DNA of 64,000 nucleotides from Agarilytica sp033852175. Its GTDB lineage: Bacteria; Pseudomonadota; Gammaproteobacteria; Pseudomonadales; Cellvibrionaceae. The first letter of the stretch is position 1; every line of letters starts with the position of its first letter. Shown in pieces: positions 17,589 to 25,945 of the stretch. The notes under the pieces are model-generated. The model saw nothing but the letters and a program-made list of their open reading frames with translations. It was not told the origin of the DNA and ran no database searches. Location of the stretch: NCBI GenBank assembly GCA_033852175.1, contig JAWSUY010000012.1:1-64000 (forward strand), written 5' to 3'. The position numbers and the translations under genes are program-made.

Positions 17589-18380
17589 CTAAAACGCTCG
17601 CGTGAAACCTAACTGCAAGGCACCGTCTTTTTGACGGCTATCGCCGTAGATATCATTGGTATAACTCAGCTCAACATCCCAACGCCCCAAACGACGATCC
17701 CGCTCAAGCCCCAAATTCCAACCAGCAACAACTTCAAACTGTCCAACATCACATTCAGACAAATACCCATCATCCTGAGTATTATTATCGAGTTTACCGA
17801 CACTCCCAACACCATCTAACTTAAGCCGAAAATACGCGCGTTCACTTGCCGTAAACCCATACGATATTAAGTAACGATATTCGTCAAGAGAGTAATCTGC
17901 CTGATAGCGATAAGCCATTTCAAACCCCAGGCGACCATCAGCCGGTAAAGCCCTGACCCAATTAGCCCGAAGCTCAAGCGCCTCTTTCCCATCACCTATC
18001 AACGTATCTTTTACGAGGTTATATTTATAAGCTTGCTTAATGACAATCGAGGTCGAAAGATCCACATCCGAGTCCAGAAGCTCCGACAACCAATGACGAC
18101 GCAGACCTATCTCCATGCCTGCAGCAGGTCCATCACTTTTATCAACAACCGAAACATCAACGTCACCCTGATATAAACGAATGCCATACACATACTCAGG
18201 GGGAATATACTGATCAGAAGTATCCGCCAGAACTAATGCACGACGATTACATACAGAATCTCCACCCGCATAAGTTGAATCAGTGATAAATAGGCCCGCA
18301 AAAATCAGAGCAAATGACACTGAAAAAACTCCTGAATCTATATTGATAGTTAGAAACATTTTTCGATTTAATTTATTCAT
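17589..18380 (-). CDS. Outer-membrane beta-barrel-like protein
   Basis: From the ATG at 18380 the protein has 263 residues, with a signal peptide (L-T-I-N-I then a hydrophobic core ending near T-Y-A). The mature part has alternating amphipathic strands and a C-terminal F (G-F-T-R-A-F), as required by the BAM complex. Motifs such as R-L-Y-Q-G-D-V-D-V-S and E-M-A-Y-R-Y-Q-A-D-Y suggest 8 to 12 strands. It was not assigned to a family. An upstream TTG in the same frame (18425) is less likely because it has no ribosome site. The gene lies 54 bp downstream of the DUF3089 hydrolase on the same strand. Confidence 0.6.
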   Translation of the reverse strand: MNKLNRKMFLTINIDSGVFSVSFALIFAGLFITDSTYAGGDSVCNRRALVLADTSDQYIPPEYVYGIRLYQGDVDVSVVDKSDGPAAGMEIGLRRHWLSELLDSDVDLSTSIVIKQAYKYNLVKDTLIGDGKEALELRANWVRALPADGRLGFEMAYRYQADYSLDEYRYLISYGFTASERAYFRLKLDGVGSVGKLDNNTQDDGYLSECDVGQFEVVAGWNLGLERDRRLGRWDVELSYTNDIYGDSRQKDGALQLGFTRAF

Positions 18381-18434
18381 TTCACATCTTCGCCAAAATA
18401 AAAAATACGAGTTCAAAAACACCAACTCCTAAAA

Positions 18435-19619
18435 TCAAAGTCCAGAAACCAACTCCGACTCCCCCTCATCATGAAGAGCAAGATAGCGCCCCACCCTAAA
18501 CTTCATATTCTCCCGAATATCCATATAAAACGCGGAGTAATCCAACAAATGATAACTCCCCCTCGTCACACCACTCGCGTAAAGATCAAACTCCGAACCC
18601 AACTGATCCGAAATAAATAAAACACCATCCTTACATTGCGCACCAATCAAATTCACCAACGGTTCAGCCATCACATCAAAATGAATGCCCGTCGCCACAT
18701 CACTCCCAGTCAACGATCGATTAAAATTCCCCGAAGGCAGAACTGCACCGAGATGATGATCACGACTCACAAAGCCGCCATCACGCTCCCACGACAATGG
18801 ATTCACGCAAATATTATTCACTCGAGTTGGAAATTTATTGTCAATCACATTTTCATTAAACGTATCCCAATGCACAACACAATTCAGATCATCTGAATTT
18901 TCACAAATACTAATATCGTTCAGATCATCAAAAACCGAAGTCGACACCCCAGAACCTAGCGTAAAAGCCACCACCATTCTTTCGGCCAAAGGAGAATTAT
19001 CAATAACATTTTGAATGAGACGGACTGCGTGTAAAGTTCCCTGACTATGACTCGCGATAACAAAAGGTCGCCCACCATTTAAATGATTAATAAAGTGATG
19101 AAAAGCCCGTTCAACATCCTGATAGGAAAAATCAAAAACAGCTCTGCGAATTTCCTTATCCGCAAAAAAAGTATGCAAGCTCGCCTGCCGATAACGCGGT
19201 GCATACACATTGCAACAACCGTTATAAACACTCGCCTGATTAGCCATCATCCAATGCGTATTTTCCTCCGTGGCAGAATCCTCATCCAAGGTAAAAGTCC
19301 AACTCGAACCTCTAAGAAAACCCGTCGGATGAATAAAGAAAACATCCACTGGCGCGTCACCCGATACAAATTCACTTTCGATACCCGCAGGTCTAATATC
19401 TGAAAAATCCTGCATATTAGGAAGCGCCGCCCAAAAACGAACATCAACATAATCCGGCAAATACGCCTCAGCCTCCGGCCGGAAAGGAAGCTCAGGCTGG
19501 TTAAAGAACAACTTAGCCTTAAACGCTATTCGCCCCCAATTACCCAGCACTGAAATTCCAGCGACCGAAACAGCCATGAGTAACACCATCAGTACACTTA
19601 TTTGAAATACTCGCGTCAT
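18435..19619 (-). CDS. DUF3089-type alpha/beta hydrolase
   Basis: From the ATG at 19619 (GGGA ten bases before it) the protein has 394 residues. It starts with one membrane segment (5-25). The rest matches the DUF3089 hydrolase pattern: D-V-F-F-I-H-P-T at the first strand, Y-A-P-R-Y-R-Q-A, the nucleophile elbow A-S-H-S-Q-G-T and a late H-F-D-V. A catalytic Ser is thus clear. The substrate is unknown. It is anchored with the hydrolase domain outside the cytosol. The gene at 17589 follows in the same direction. Confidence 0.82.
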   Translation of the reverse strand: MTRVFQISVLMVLLMAVSVAGISVLGNWGRIAFKAKLFFNQPELPFRPEAEAYLPDYVDVRFWAALPNMQDFSDIRPAGIESEFVSGDAPVDVFFIHPTGFLRGSSWTFTLDEDSATEENTHWMMANQASVYNGCCNVYAPRYRQASLHTFFADKEIRRAVFDFSYQDVERAFHHFINHLNGGRPFVIASHSQGTLHAVRLIQNVIDNSPLAERMVVAFTLGSGVSTSVFDDLNDISICENSDDLNCVVHWDTFNENVIDNKFPTRVNNICVNPLSWERDGGFVSRDHHLGAVLPSGNFNRSLTGSDVATGIHFDVMAEPLVNLIGAQCKDGVLFISDQLGSEFDLYASGVTRGSYHLLDYSAFYMDIRENMKFRVGRYLALHDEGESELVSGL

Positions 19620-19727
19620 ACATTCATTCCCACGCTCTTTTATCTTCCTAGCAGCCACCGGTAGCCCGCAGACTAGAAATGAGAGATTACACCAGCACTG
19701 AATATTGGCCAATCAACGAACTAACAT

Positions 19728-19742
19728 ATGTGATATTCACAT
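19728..19742. promoter_or_regulatory. Palindromic operator candidate
   Basis: ATGTGATATTCACAT, a perfect inverted repeat of ATGTGA around TAT, lies between the divergent DUF3089 and YCII genes, with a looser GATATT/AATATC pair overlapping it. The spacing does not fit CRP. It may bind an ArsR- or MarR-type dimer, but no such regulator is nearby. Confidence 0.4.
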
Positions 19743-19897
19743 GACGAATATCATAATTTATCACTCATCATATCTTTGGTGGGTTCCTATAGGGAGAGAT
19801 GCGCGCTATGATTTCCGGAACCGGGCCAGTAATAGCTCCAGAATCTCGACCTTACAGCCCAGTCACTCAAGCCAAAAAATCGGTTACGGAAAATAAA

Positions 19898-20215
19898 ATG
19901 TCTCAATACTTGATCACTTATCTAGGCGGAAACCCTCCCTCAACACCAGAAGAAGGCAAACAACATTTCGCAAAATATAAAGAATGGTTGGCGTCCTTAG
20001 GAGATGCAGTGGTTAGCCCAGCCAACCCACTAAAAAACACGCATACGATTTGCTCAGACAGTAATGTGACAGCAGGCAGCAGTATCGCCATGTCCGGCTA
20101 CACCATCTTAGAAGCTGCATCGATCGAAGCTGCGATTGAAAATGCAAAAGCTTGCCCCTTTCTAGAAATTGGCGGCTCACTAGAAGTGTCTGAATTGATG
20201 AAAATGGAGGTTTAA
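19898..20215 (+). CDS. YCII-domain protein
   Basis: The 105-residue protein begins at the ATG at 19898, where homology to the family starts (M-S-Q-Y-L-I-T-Y-L-G). It shows the YCII/DGPF pattern: a first strand, an amphipathic helix, G-D-A-V-V-S-P and a last strand and helix, A-K-A-C-P-F-L-E-I-G-G-S-L-E-V. Such proteins form ferredoxin-like dimers, and only a few have known enzymatic roles. A terminator follows at 20262. Confidence 0.8.
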   Translation: MSQYLITYLGGNPPSTPEEGKQHFAKYKEWLASLGDAVVSPANPLKNTHTICSDSNVTAGSSIAMSGYTILEAASIEAAIENAKACPFLEIGGSLEVSELMKMEV

Positions 20216-20261
20216 GGCTGGGGACGGGGGGCGGGAGACTGGAGACGGGCAACTGAAAAGG

Positions 20262-20300
20262 AAAAGATCCCCGGCTAATTAAAGCAGGGATCTTTTGTTG
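20262..20300. terminator. Bidirectional terminator
   Basis: AAAAGATCCC (20262-20271) pairs with GGGATCTTTT (20287-20296), giving an A-tract on one side and a T-tract on the other. It can end both the YCII gene (plus) and the minus-strand genes that stop at 20325. Confidence 0.8.
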
Positions 20301-20324
20301 CCCTAACCAAGCGAATCGGGTTAT

Positions 20325-20966
20325 TCATTCAGTCTCAGCATTCCACTCGGCATACACATAAAATGGCGTTGGACTCAGTGTCGAGACAATATTGTCGTAT
20401 ATGTTCAGCTTAAGCTTACCAATAGGAACAACAGTGAACACACTCCCATCGCTCGGCCGAACAAATTCGATTTTAGGGTGAAATATCACGACCTTCTCAC
20501 TGCTGATATTCAGAAAATACGGATTGAATGCTAAAGATAGCCGCCAATCATCCCCTTGCCTCAATGAAAGCGGGCCGTGCAAACCATTTCCATAACCTTG
20601 AATTACACGCTTCAAATATTTACTCTTTCGGAAATATGAAGATGACAATTTAAGCTGCTCACCATCTCCATAAATATAGTGAAACAATAGACTTGATGCC
20701 TCGGGATACGAAAAGTAACTAGCCGCGATTCCCGCTAAAGCACCAACATGCAAGATGGATTTATCCACAATCGTTAATCGATTTTCAGCTGTACCTTTAG
20801 ATAAGCCTGCAACGTAACCGTTAATTCCTCTTTGCACTGACGATCGCAAGTATTTTGAAAACTGATCTTCCAGCTGAATAATGCAACATAATAACAGCAC
20901 AAAAAAAACCGTCACACAGACTAATGAAAATAGTGTTCGTCTTACTGTTTTACTTAGACGAGCCAT
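20325..20966 (-). CDS. Membrane-anchored hypothetical protein
   Basis: This 213-residue protein has a basic N-terminus and one strong membrane segment (residues 10-30). The remainder is soluble, with several aromatic/hydrophobic strands (F-Y-V-Y-A-E-W at the end). No family was recognised. It is the last gene of the minus-strand small-gene tract and ends next to the bidirectional terminator. Confidence 0.6.
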   Translation of the reverse strand: MARLSKTVRRTLFSLVCVTVFFVLLLCCIIQLEDQFSKYLRSSVQRGINGYVAGLSKGTAENRLTIVDKSILHVGALAGIAASYFSYPEASSLLFHYIYGDGEQLKLSSSYFRKSKYLKRVIQGYGNGLHGPLSLRQGDDWRLSLAFNPYFLNISSEKVVIFHPKIEFVRPSDGSVFTVVPIGKLKLNIYDNIVSTLSPTPFYVYAEWNAETE

Positions 20967-20995
20967 CTATGTGCACCCCGACAATGTTTTTAGAT

Positions 20996-21337
20996 TCAAT
21001 GTACATGATTGAAAATTTCCACTATCGAGTGTTCATGTGAACTATCCGACCAGAGCCCGCCATGCTCACAAAACTTACCGAAACAAAACGTCCAGATTAG
21101 CGCAAACAATAGAGCCATATTGAAAAATATAATTCCACGGCCATTAACTCTTCGCTTCAGTTGTTTATTAAACAAGACCAGATATGGAATCACGAAGATA
21201 ATTGCAAGCAACAGAATAGCTACAAATATTGAGAACGAAATTATGCTATTAAAGACAACATCTGAACCTTCTATAATAGCCACGAAAAGGTAAGTCACCA
21301 GGAATACACCTGACGCCAATAAAACAGCCGAAAACAC
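20996..21337 (-). CDS. Small integral membrane protein
   Basis: This 113-residue protein has three predicted membrane segments (about 5-25, 30-53, 70-88) and a short His/Glu-rich tail. The start is a GTG at 21337 with no in-frame ATG before the third segment. No family was recognised. It lies 29 bp upstream of the gene at 20325, so the two could be co-transcribed. Confidence 0.5.
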   Translation of the reverse strand: MFSAVLLASGVFLVTYLFVAIIEGSDVVFNSIISFSIFVAILLLAIIFVIPYLVLFNKQLKRRVNGRGIIFFNMALLFALIWTFCFGKFCEHGGLWSDSSHEHSIVEIFNHVH

Positions 21338-21455
21338 CCATTTAGTCAGCTGAATTAAATTTCGAAAATTGTTATACGAAATTTGATAGAACCTCGTTCA
21401 CATTACATAAATACACAACGCCAAGGATTGCCCCCAAAGATAGTATACTTTTCAT

Positions 21456-22112
21456 CTACTTACCCTCGCCCACCGATCCACGAACCTTCACCACCTTCAC
21501 CAACCGGCCACTAAAGGCCCTACCCCATACCTTCTTATAAAGAAGAGCGGGAACAACCAATAAAACATGAAGAATTACCGACATCAAAGCGTACAAAACA
21601 AAGGGAACCATCTTCAAGGCCACCCAGCCATTGCTCCCACGACAGTTAACGAATTCCTGCGTTATCGCTTCCGTACAAGAGAGTTCGCCATTATCTATTC
21701 GTTGTCGAACTTTAGGGCAATACAAGTTTTTGCTCTTACAGCCACGTAAATATGCCGAGAAGACTCGCTTAGGGCTTACTGCCAGCGCAGTGGAGATTGC
21801 TATTAAATTCATAAACATCAGAATAGGGTGAAGCATACTTCCAGTTCCCAATTCCCAAGCACTTACCTCTCCCTCACCCACCTGCGAAGCATCGAAGCCA
21901 TTAATGACATGATGCAAGTCGTGGTACTTAATATATTTTCGGCGCGTTTCAACATTGGGGAGTGGAATGAGTAAACAGCCAACAAACACTTCAACAAATG
22001 CTGGTCGCTTACCCGTTTCAATCTCAAAACCGCTTACTTGGTAAAATCGTTTTAACGCCTTGTCGATATTCATATTATTCCCACCAAGAGTTACTACCGG
22101 GAGATCGCTCAT
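21456..22112 (-). CDS. COQ4-like metal-site protein
   Basis: This 218-residue protein has H64-D-L-H-H68 followed, after 11 residues, by E80. This is exactly the HDxxHx(11)E zinc-type motif of the ubiquinone biosynthesis protein COQ4. R-R-K-Y-I-K-Y just before it and E-x-x-x-W-E-L-G just after it also fit. The C-terminal third has a hydrophobic segment (167-192), which suggests membrane contact. COQ4 acts on quinone-precursor head groups; a role for this protein in quinone or other prenyl-lipid metabolism is only inferred. The ATG at 22073 has a better purine site and is an alternative start. A second protein with the same motif lies at 58209. Confidence 0.65.
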   Translation of the reverse strand: MSDLPVVTLGGNNMNIDKALKRFYQVSGFEIETGKRPAFVEVFVGCLLIPLPNVETRRKYIKYHDLHHVINGFDASQVGEGEVSAWELGTGSMLHPILMFMNLIAISTALAVSPKRVFSAYLRGCKSKNLYCPKVRQRIDNGELSCTEAITQEFVNCRGSNGWVALKMVPFVLYALMSVILHVLLVVPALLYKKVWGRAFSGRLVKVVKVRGSVGEGK

Positions 22113-22178
22113 TAATAGTCTCTCGCTAGTATATGATTCACTCGCAAGCCCACTTTCAATTATCGGCTAACAATTATT

Positions 22179-22445
22179 TTATTCCTCTAATGTAACTGAC
22201 TTTGCTCCAGATCGCTCAATCATCTTTACTATCGCAGACTGAATAGATTCATCCTCACGAATATCACCTTCAGTGGAAAATTTTTCGGTTTGCGGGTCAG
22301 CGCCTTCTTCTGCTACGAATTCTAGCGACACTTCAGTTGGTAAAGTTTTATTAGCACCAGAATAAACTATATTGATGATTGGATAACCCTGAAAGCCCAT
22401 CTTTACTTTTTTTGATATTCTTTTCTGTGATTTCACTAAATTCAT
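22179..22445 (-). CDS. Conserved hypothetical small protein
   Basis: This 88-residue protein has a basic N-terminus with I-S-K-K-V-K-M-G-F-Q-G-Y-P. This start is known to me from small hypothetical proteins of marine gammaproteobacteria whose longer members end in a Cys/His-rich stretch. That end is missing here, so it may be a shortened form. The middle is beta-like and the end contains R-S-G-A-K-S-V. No function is known. Confidence 0.6.
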   Translation of the reverse strand: MNLVKSQKRISKKVKMGFQGYPIINIVYSGANKTLPTEVSLEFVAEEGADPQTEKFSTEGDIREDESIQSAIVKMIERSGAKSVTLEE

Positions 22446-22635
22446 AAGTAACCATTCTCTTCAAGAGGAATAATTTTCTGACAGATCGCAGCTATTAAGC
22501 GGCTGTTTCGTTTTCAAAAACTGAACCCAGTTAGCGGTAGCTTACGCCCACAGTGTACATGCACTAAGACCAACCTACTCTCCCTAACCGCAAGAATCAA
22601 AGGGACAGAATAATCGATTTTCAGCGTCTTTGACT

Positions 22636-22767
22636 ATGAGAAACATCAATTTCAATGACTCTGAGCTTTCGATTCTGACCTCTCGACTCCTTTCAGACAA
22701 CCTGTACTCACCAAATCCAGGTCTGAGTTCATTTTATCTTAAGTTGTTACGTCTCACAGCCCTTTAA
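22636..22767 (+). CDS. Possible 43-residue small protein
   Basis: An ATG-to-TAA frame encodes a Leu/Ser-rich helix-forming peptide (F-N-D-S-E-L-S-I-L and S-S-F-Y-L-K-L-L-R-L). Its composition looks protein-like, but there is no ribosome site and it overlaps the end of the pseudogene at 22747. It is kept only because the gap is otherwise empty. Confidence 0.2.
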   Translation: MRNINFNDSELSILTSRLLSDNLYSPNPGLSSFYLKLLRLTAL

Positions 22768-23132
22768 CATTTTTTGAAGTTTACTGTATCTATAATATTC
22801 ACGACTCATCGCATTGGCCAAAGAGATATACAATCTGTCGCGGGACCAACGCGCAAAAACTATATATTCACCGCCAGGTTTCTCAAAAACTCATCGCATG
22901 ATGTACCTGGTCCATAATCAAATTCGTTACCCTCATCACGCTCTGACTTATACACTTCAAGAATTTTGAATTTAGCTTGGCCAGATTCTATACTCTCTAC
23001 CGTTACACGCCAAATCTCTTCCGAGCGTTCATAATGTTGCTCGAACTTGTGAATCAAGTCATCAACAGAGGGAGTAGCCCCTATGAAAGAACAGGCCATA
23101 CTCGAAGAAGAACAAAACAGAAAAAGTAGCAT
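22747..23132 (-). pseudogene. Secreted Cys protein broken by one-base frameshift
   Basis: The first frame gives 90 residues: a hydrophobic start, A-C-S-F, a helix, K-F-K-I-L-E-V-Y-K and G-P-G-T-S-C-D-E-F, then a short nonsense tail. If one T is added to the T5 run (A5 at 22885-22889 on the plus strand), reading continues F-E-K-P-G-G-E-Y-I-V-F-A-R-W-S and on for about 45 residues to a TAA at 22747-22749. The restored protein of about 127 residues has the layout of small secreted Cys proteins (TIMP/NTR-like, from memory), with C-x(n)-G-T-S-C-D...Y-x-V-F-A. So this is either a real pseudogene or a homopolymer sequencing error. Confidence 0.75.
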
Positions 23133-23225
23133 ATATACTTATTCATCGGTAATTGACTCTGTCAGCATGAGGGGCATATTGATAAGCGCTCCATGTATCG
23201 TTGTAGGTGGAAATCGGCGGCATTG

Positions 23226-23537
23226 CTAAATTCTAAATTGCTTAATCCCAACACGACGAAACCCGCATAGGTAATATGGTATTGCTGTTGCCAGCAACAT
23301 TGAAGCTGATACGATTATAGCCAATGGCAACCAGCTCTTTATTGTCATTGAGCACATCAACAAAAATAGCAGTAAACTACCAGCACTACAGCCAATAATT
23401 GCCCCTAGCCACTGACCTTTAACTTTAAGATTTTCCCCGCAATTATTACACGAAAAACATTTTCCGAAAAACACCATTCTCAGTTTTACCAATTTCTTCA
23501 CTGCTATTTGATTACATTTAGGACAGGAACTACGCAT
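23226..23537 (-). CDS. Zinc-ribbon protein with two membrane segments
   Basis: This 103-residue protein has C-P-K-C at residues 5-8 and C-N-N-C at 30-33, a typical four-Cys zinc ribbon, followed by two membrane segments (about 45-63 and 70-90). Similar small ribbon-plus-membrane proteins are common and uncharacterised. The boundary sequence TAACGTTTAAAAAA lies about 70 bp upstream, as it does before the next gene. Confidence 0.65.
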   Translation of the reverse strand: MRSSCPKCNQIAVKKLVKLRMVFFGKCFSCNNCGENLKVKGQWLGAIIGCSAGSLLLFLLMCSMTIKSWLPLAIIVSASMLLATAIPYYLCGFRRVGIKQFRI

Positions 23538-23661
23538 CGATTATCGCCTATAAATTGTTCTTTCTCTTCAGCTGAAACGGGCATGAAATAGTTGTTTTTT
23601 AAACGTTAGCGAATAACATCAATTACTCGACCCCCTTAATTTAAAAGCTGCACGGCATTTT

Positions 23662-24000
23662 TTAAAACGGGGAGAATGCATACAATGAAACCCAAGCTAT
23701 GAAAGCAGTAAATAACGCAGAGAATCCCAGACCCACATAATACAGAATACTCCAGGCGCCAACATTTTGGCCAAACATAGAAACAGCACAAAGATTCATA
23801 TAAGAACCCAAGGTGTACAAAATATTGGCGCCAATACCATAAACCAATATTCCTATGATGAGAGGGATTATAGGCAATACGAATATTGACTTAGAGAACA
23901 ACAATGCGGATAAACCAATTAACAAAAGTGTCGCATTGTATAGAATTCGTTTTCTTTCCCAAAATAGAAGAATCACCCTAAAGCTTGAATCTTGATCCAT
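23662..24000 (-). CDS. Small integral membrane protein
   Basis: This 112-residue protein has three predicted membrane segments (residues 20-38, 40-63, 83-108) and no recognisable motif. The ATG at 24000 is preceded by GGGGG at a good distance. Upstream it shares the 14-base word TAACGTTTAAAAAA with the gene at 23226. Confidence 0.55.
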   Translation of the reverse strand: MDQDSSFRVILLFWERKRILYNATLLLIGLSALLFSKSIFVLPIIPLIIGILVYGIGANILYTLGSYMNLCAVSMFGQNVGAWSILYYVGLGFSALFTAFIAWVSLYAFSPF

Positions 24001-24108
24001 ATTTAGCCCCCAGTATTTAACAACAATTATTCTATGTGACCTTACGCCCAGACCAGATGCGCAGTAAACTGCTCCGATTTTTTAAACGTTATTTTTTACG
24101 AAATTAGA

Positions 24109-24397
24109 TTATAGCAGCTCCTTAGCTTCTTCCCTACATAGTTGATCCGCCCCCTTTAACAGCGCTAAAATTCTATTCTTACCAAACATTAAGGATATAT
24201 TGTCTTTTTCTATATCAAGACTTCCAGTTGTTGTTATATATAGAGGCTTCACGTTACCCTGACACAGGGGGATGTTTACAATTCAGACAGCCATGACTCC
24301 TACTTAGGTCTCTCCAGTCTTCACGCAAAGCCTCTTGAGAGCTAAATCTGTGATTACAATTTGGACAAACTGGCGTAATATTTTTTCCGCATAACAT
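24109..24397 (-). pseudogene. Zinc-ribbon protein broken by one-base insertion
   Basis: From an ATG at 24397 the frame reads C-P-N-C-N-H-R-F, then G-C-L-N-C-K-H-P-P-V-S-G and stops after 47 residues. Removing one C from the C5 run (G5 at 24267-24271 on the plus strand) joins it to a second coherent frame, with L-C-Q-G-N-V-K-P-L-Y-I-T and R-I-L-A-L-L-K-G-A-D, which ends in A-K-E-L-L at TAA 24109-24111. The restored protein would have about 90 residues with a CxxC/CxxC site. It fills a gap that otherwise appears empty. Confidence 0.6.
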
Positions 24398-24417
24398 TCT
24401 TATCTTGCTGAACGCAT

Positions 24418-24570
24418 GTTTAGCCGTTTCATAAAACCCAACATACTACAGTAACTATTAAATTTAAAAAATTTCACAAGAAGAAAACAACTCTACATGA
24501 CAAAACTTACATACGAGAATTATCTCTCGGCACGCCACTACGATTCAGCCAACATATTCGCTAACTGATT
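24418..24570. repeat. Diverged direct repeat, copy A
   Basis: About 150 bp that aligns with 24963-25122. AAAACCCAACATACTAC is identical in both, as is the general end pattern CAACATA-TCGCTAA. The two copies flank the small gene at 24590-24904. Confidence 0.55.
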
Positions 24571-24589
24571 GACCGCGACAATGTTATTG

Positions 24590-24904
24590 TTAAGAATATT
24601 TACTGATATTCAAGTACTTTTTACGAGCAAAAGTTATGTAATAGAAAGCAACAAAAGGTATCCACAACCTATGAGAGAATGAATTCTTTATAGTAAGATT
24701 ATCGCTTTGAGACAAATCTGAAACATTCATTTCATTACTTAATCCCCAATCAACATTTGCCTGAATGATCGAGGCGTTTTCAGGAATGCTAATAGTTATT
24801 GATTCACCAGCTTTAATTTCGGAAATTTTATTCCCGTCAATTTTTATCTTATATGCTCGAATACGATCTGCAAATTGCTTGGGTCGACTAACTGTAATTT
24901 CCAT
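24590..24904 (-). CDS. Small protein with beta domain and terminal hydrophobic tail
   Basis: This 104-residue protein starts with an all-beta segment (R-A-Y-K-I-K-I-D-G-N-K-I and I-K-A-G-E-S-I-T-I-S-I-P), the layout of small PEGA-like or carrier domains seen in many hypothetical proteins. A hydrophobic segment (about 82-95) follows. AGAGA precedes the ATG. It is enclosed by the direct repeats A and B, so gene plus one repeat makes a cassette-like unit of about 550 bp. Confidence 0.6.
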   Translation of the reverse strand: MEITVSRPKQFADRIRAYKIKIDGNKISEIKAGESITISIPENASIIQANVDWGLSNEMNVSDLSQSDNLTIKNSFSHRLWIPFVAFYYITFARKKYLNISKYS

Positions 24905-24962
24905 GTTATTTCTCTGTAATGTTTAACGTTTTACATTTAATGTTTAATACTTCAGCACACAT

Positions 24963-25122
24963 ACTTAACCGTTTTTCAAAACCCAACATACTACGGTAAG
25001 CCTTTTATTTTTAAGAACATTTCATAAACAGAAAAAAGCTTCTCTGCGCGTAAAACGTGCCAGTGAGAGCACCCTCTCGGCCCAGCGCTCCCCCGCCCCC
25101 CAACATAATCGCTAAGCGATTA
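24963..25122. repeat. Diverged direct repeat, copy B
   Basis: Partner of copy A at 24418. Its far end holds AATCGCTAAGCGATT, a near-perfect palindrome, and the minus strand of the near end has GTTAAGT, which fits the GTTRRRY core of integron attC sites. This is suggestive only. Confidence 0.5.
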
Positions 25123-25648
25123 ACCTCTAAATTGTTTTCCCGACCCTACCAAGCTAAACACACATACACCTCGGTCAAAACATGCACAAAGATATTGGCG
25201 TCGTCGAAACGTTGCACTTAGCAACAATATTCAATATTTTATGCTTTATATTTAAACGCCGACGAATGTATTTAATGCTGCGCATGCACAACACGCTGAG
25301 TCGTCGGTTTTAATTTTTTGATGGCAATTTGGGGAAATATACGGGAAGGGATGACTCCATTCGGTAGCATAGCTCCTTAAATCAACAATGCGCGAATTCT
25401 GCACTATTTTCTATTTGCGTACCAGTACAAAATGGAAATAACGACACTTAAGCGTGTTCATTTTGATGTCGAATGGCCATGCTCTGGTCATTCGTATTGC
25501 GGAGATAAGCACCTAGATTACTGGGCTTAACACCAAAATAGGCTCCTATCGCCCACGCTGAGGCCTAATCAACCAAAAATGGAAGCGGACAGCATCGCAA
25601 TTTTTCTGTCCGCTCCCGGTCGTGCTGCGCTTAACACACTACCAACAT
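25123..25648. other. Intergenic region with two hairpins
   Basis: No gene is supported. A CCGACGA/TCGTCGG inverted repeat (25259-25265 with 25301-25307) is followed by a T-rich stretch and could be a plus-strand terminator or part of a recombination site. Short frames on both strands near 25440-25560 (32 and 38 codons) lack start or family features. Confidence 0.45.
25584..25614 (-). terminator. Hairpin downstream of the SymE-like gene
   Basis: AGCGGACAG (25584-25592) pairs perfectly with CTGTCCGCT (25606-25614). It lies 35 bp past the minus-strand stop at 25649 and is followed by a weak T-rich tail (TTCCATTTTT). Confidence 0.5.
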
Positions 25649-25945
25649 CTACTTCTTAAGCGGCAACTTAGGCCTCAGCGTTATACAATCCTTTGTCGCT
25701 TCGACAGTTAACTCTATTCCCACCGGGAACCCCATTTGGCTCAACCAATACCCTCGCACTTGAATCCACGGCACCGGTGGGCGCAGCGGGATTCATCCGC
25801 TGGAGGTTGTGCTGCTGCTCTTTGATTTAAAACTGCCCCGATAAACCGTGCTCGCGAAAACTTTCTTAACACGCGCTTGCTTCTTAGGTTTCACAACAGG
25901 TGCGACCACTGGCCGCCTCTCGCCTCGATTAATCACGACTATCAC
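25649..25945 (-). pseudogene. SymE-like toxin gene with in-frame stop
   Basis: The 3' half reads P-W-I-Q-V-R-G-Y-W-L-S-Q-M-G-F-P-V-G followed by L-T-V-E-A and C-I-T-L-R-P, the SymE toxin signature (x-G-x-W-L-x-x-x-G-F-x-x-G). The same frame continues upstream through a basic stretch (K-P-K-K-Q-A-R-V-K-K) to possible GTG starts at 25945, but a TGA at 25793-25795 interrupts it. SymE is an SOS-linked type I toxin that resembles an AbrB-fold protein, normally held by an antisense RNA. Here the gene is either dead or starts inside without its N-terminal part. The adjoining genes at 25929 and 26247 also look like leftovers of an accessory locus. Confidence 0.6.

Noticed and set aside
25440..25560. 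Minus-strand 38-codon frame with HTH-like A-I-G-A-Y-F-G-V-K-P-S
   Set aside because: No start codon in frame and too short; it might be a fragment of a DNA-binding protein but cannot be supported.
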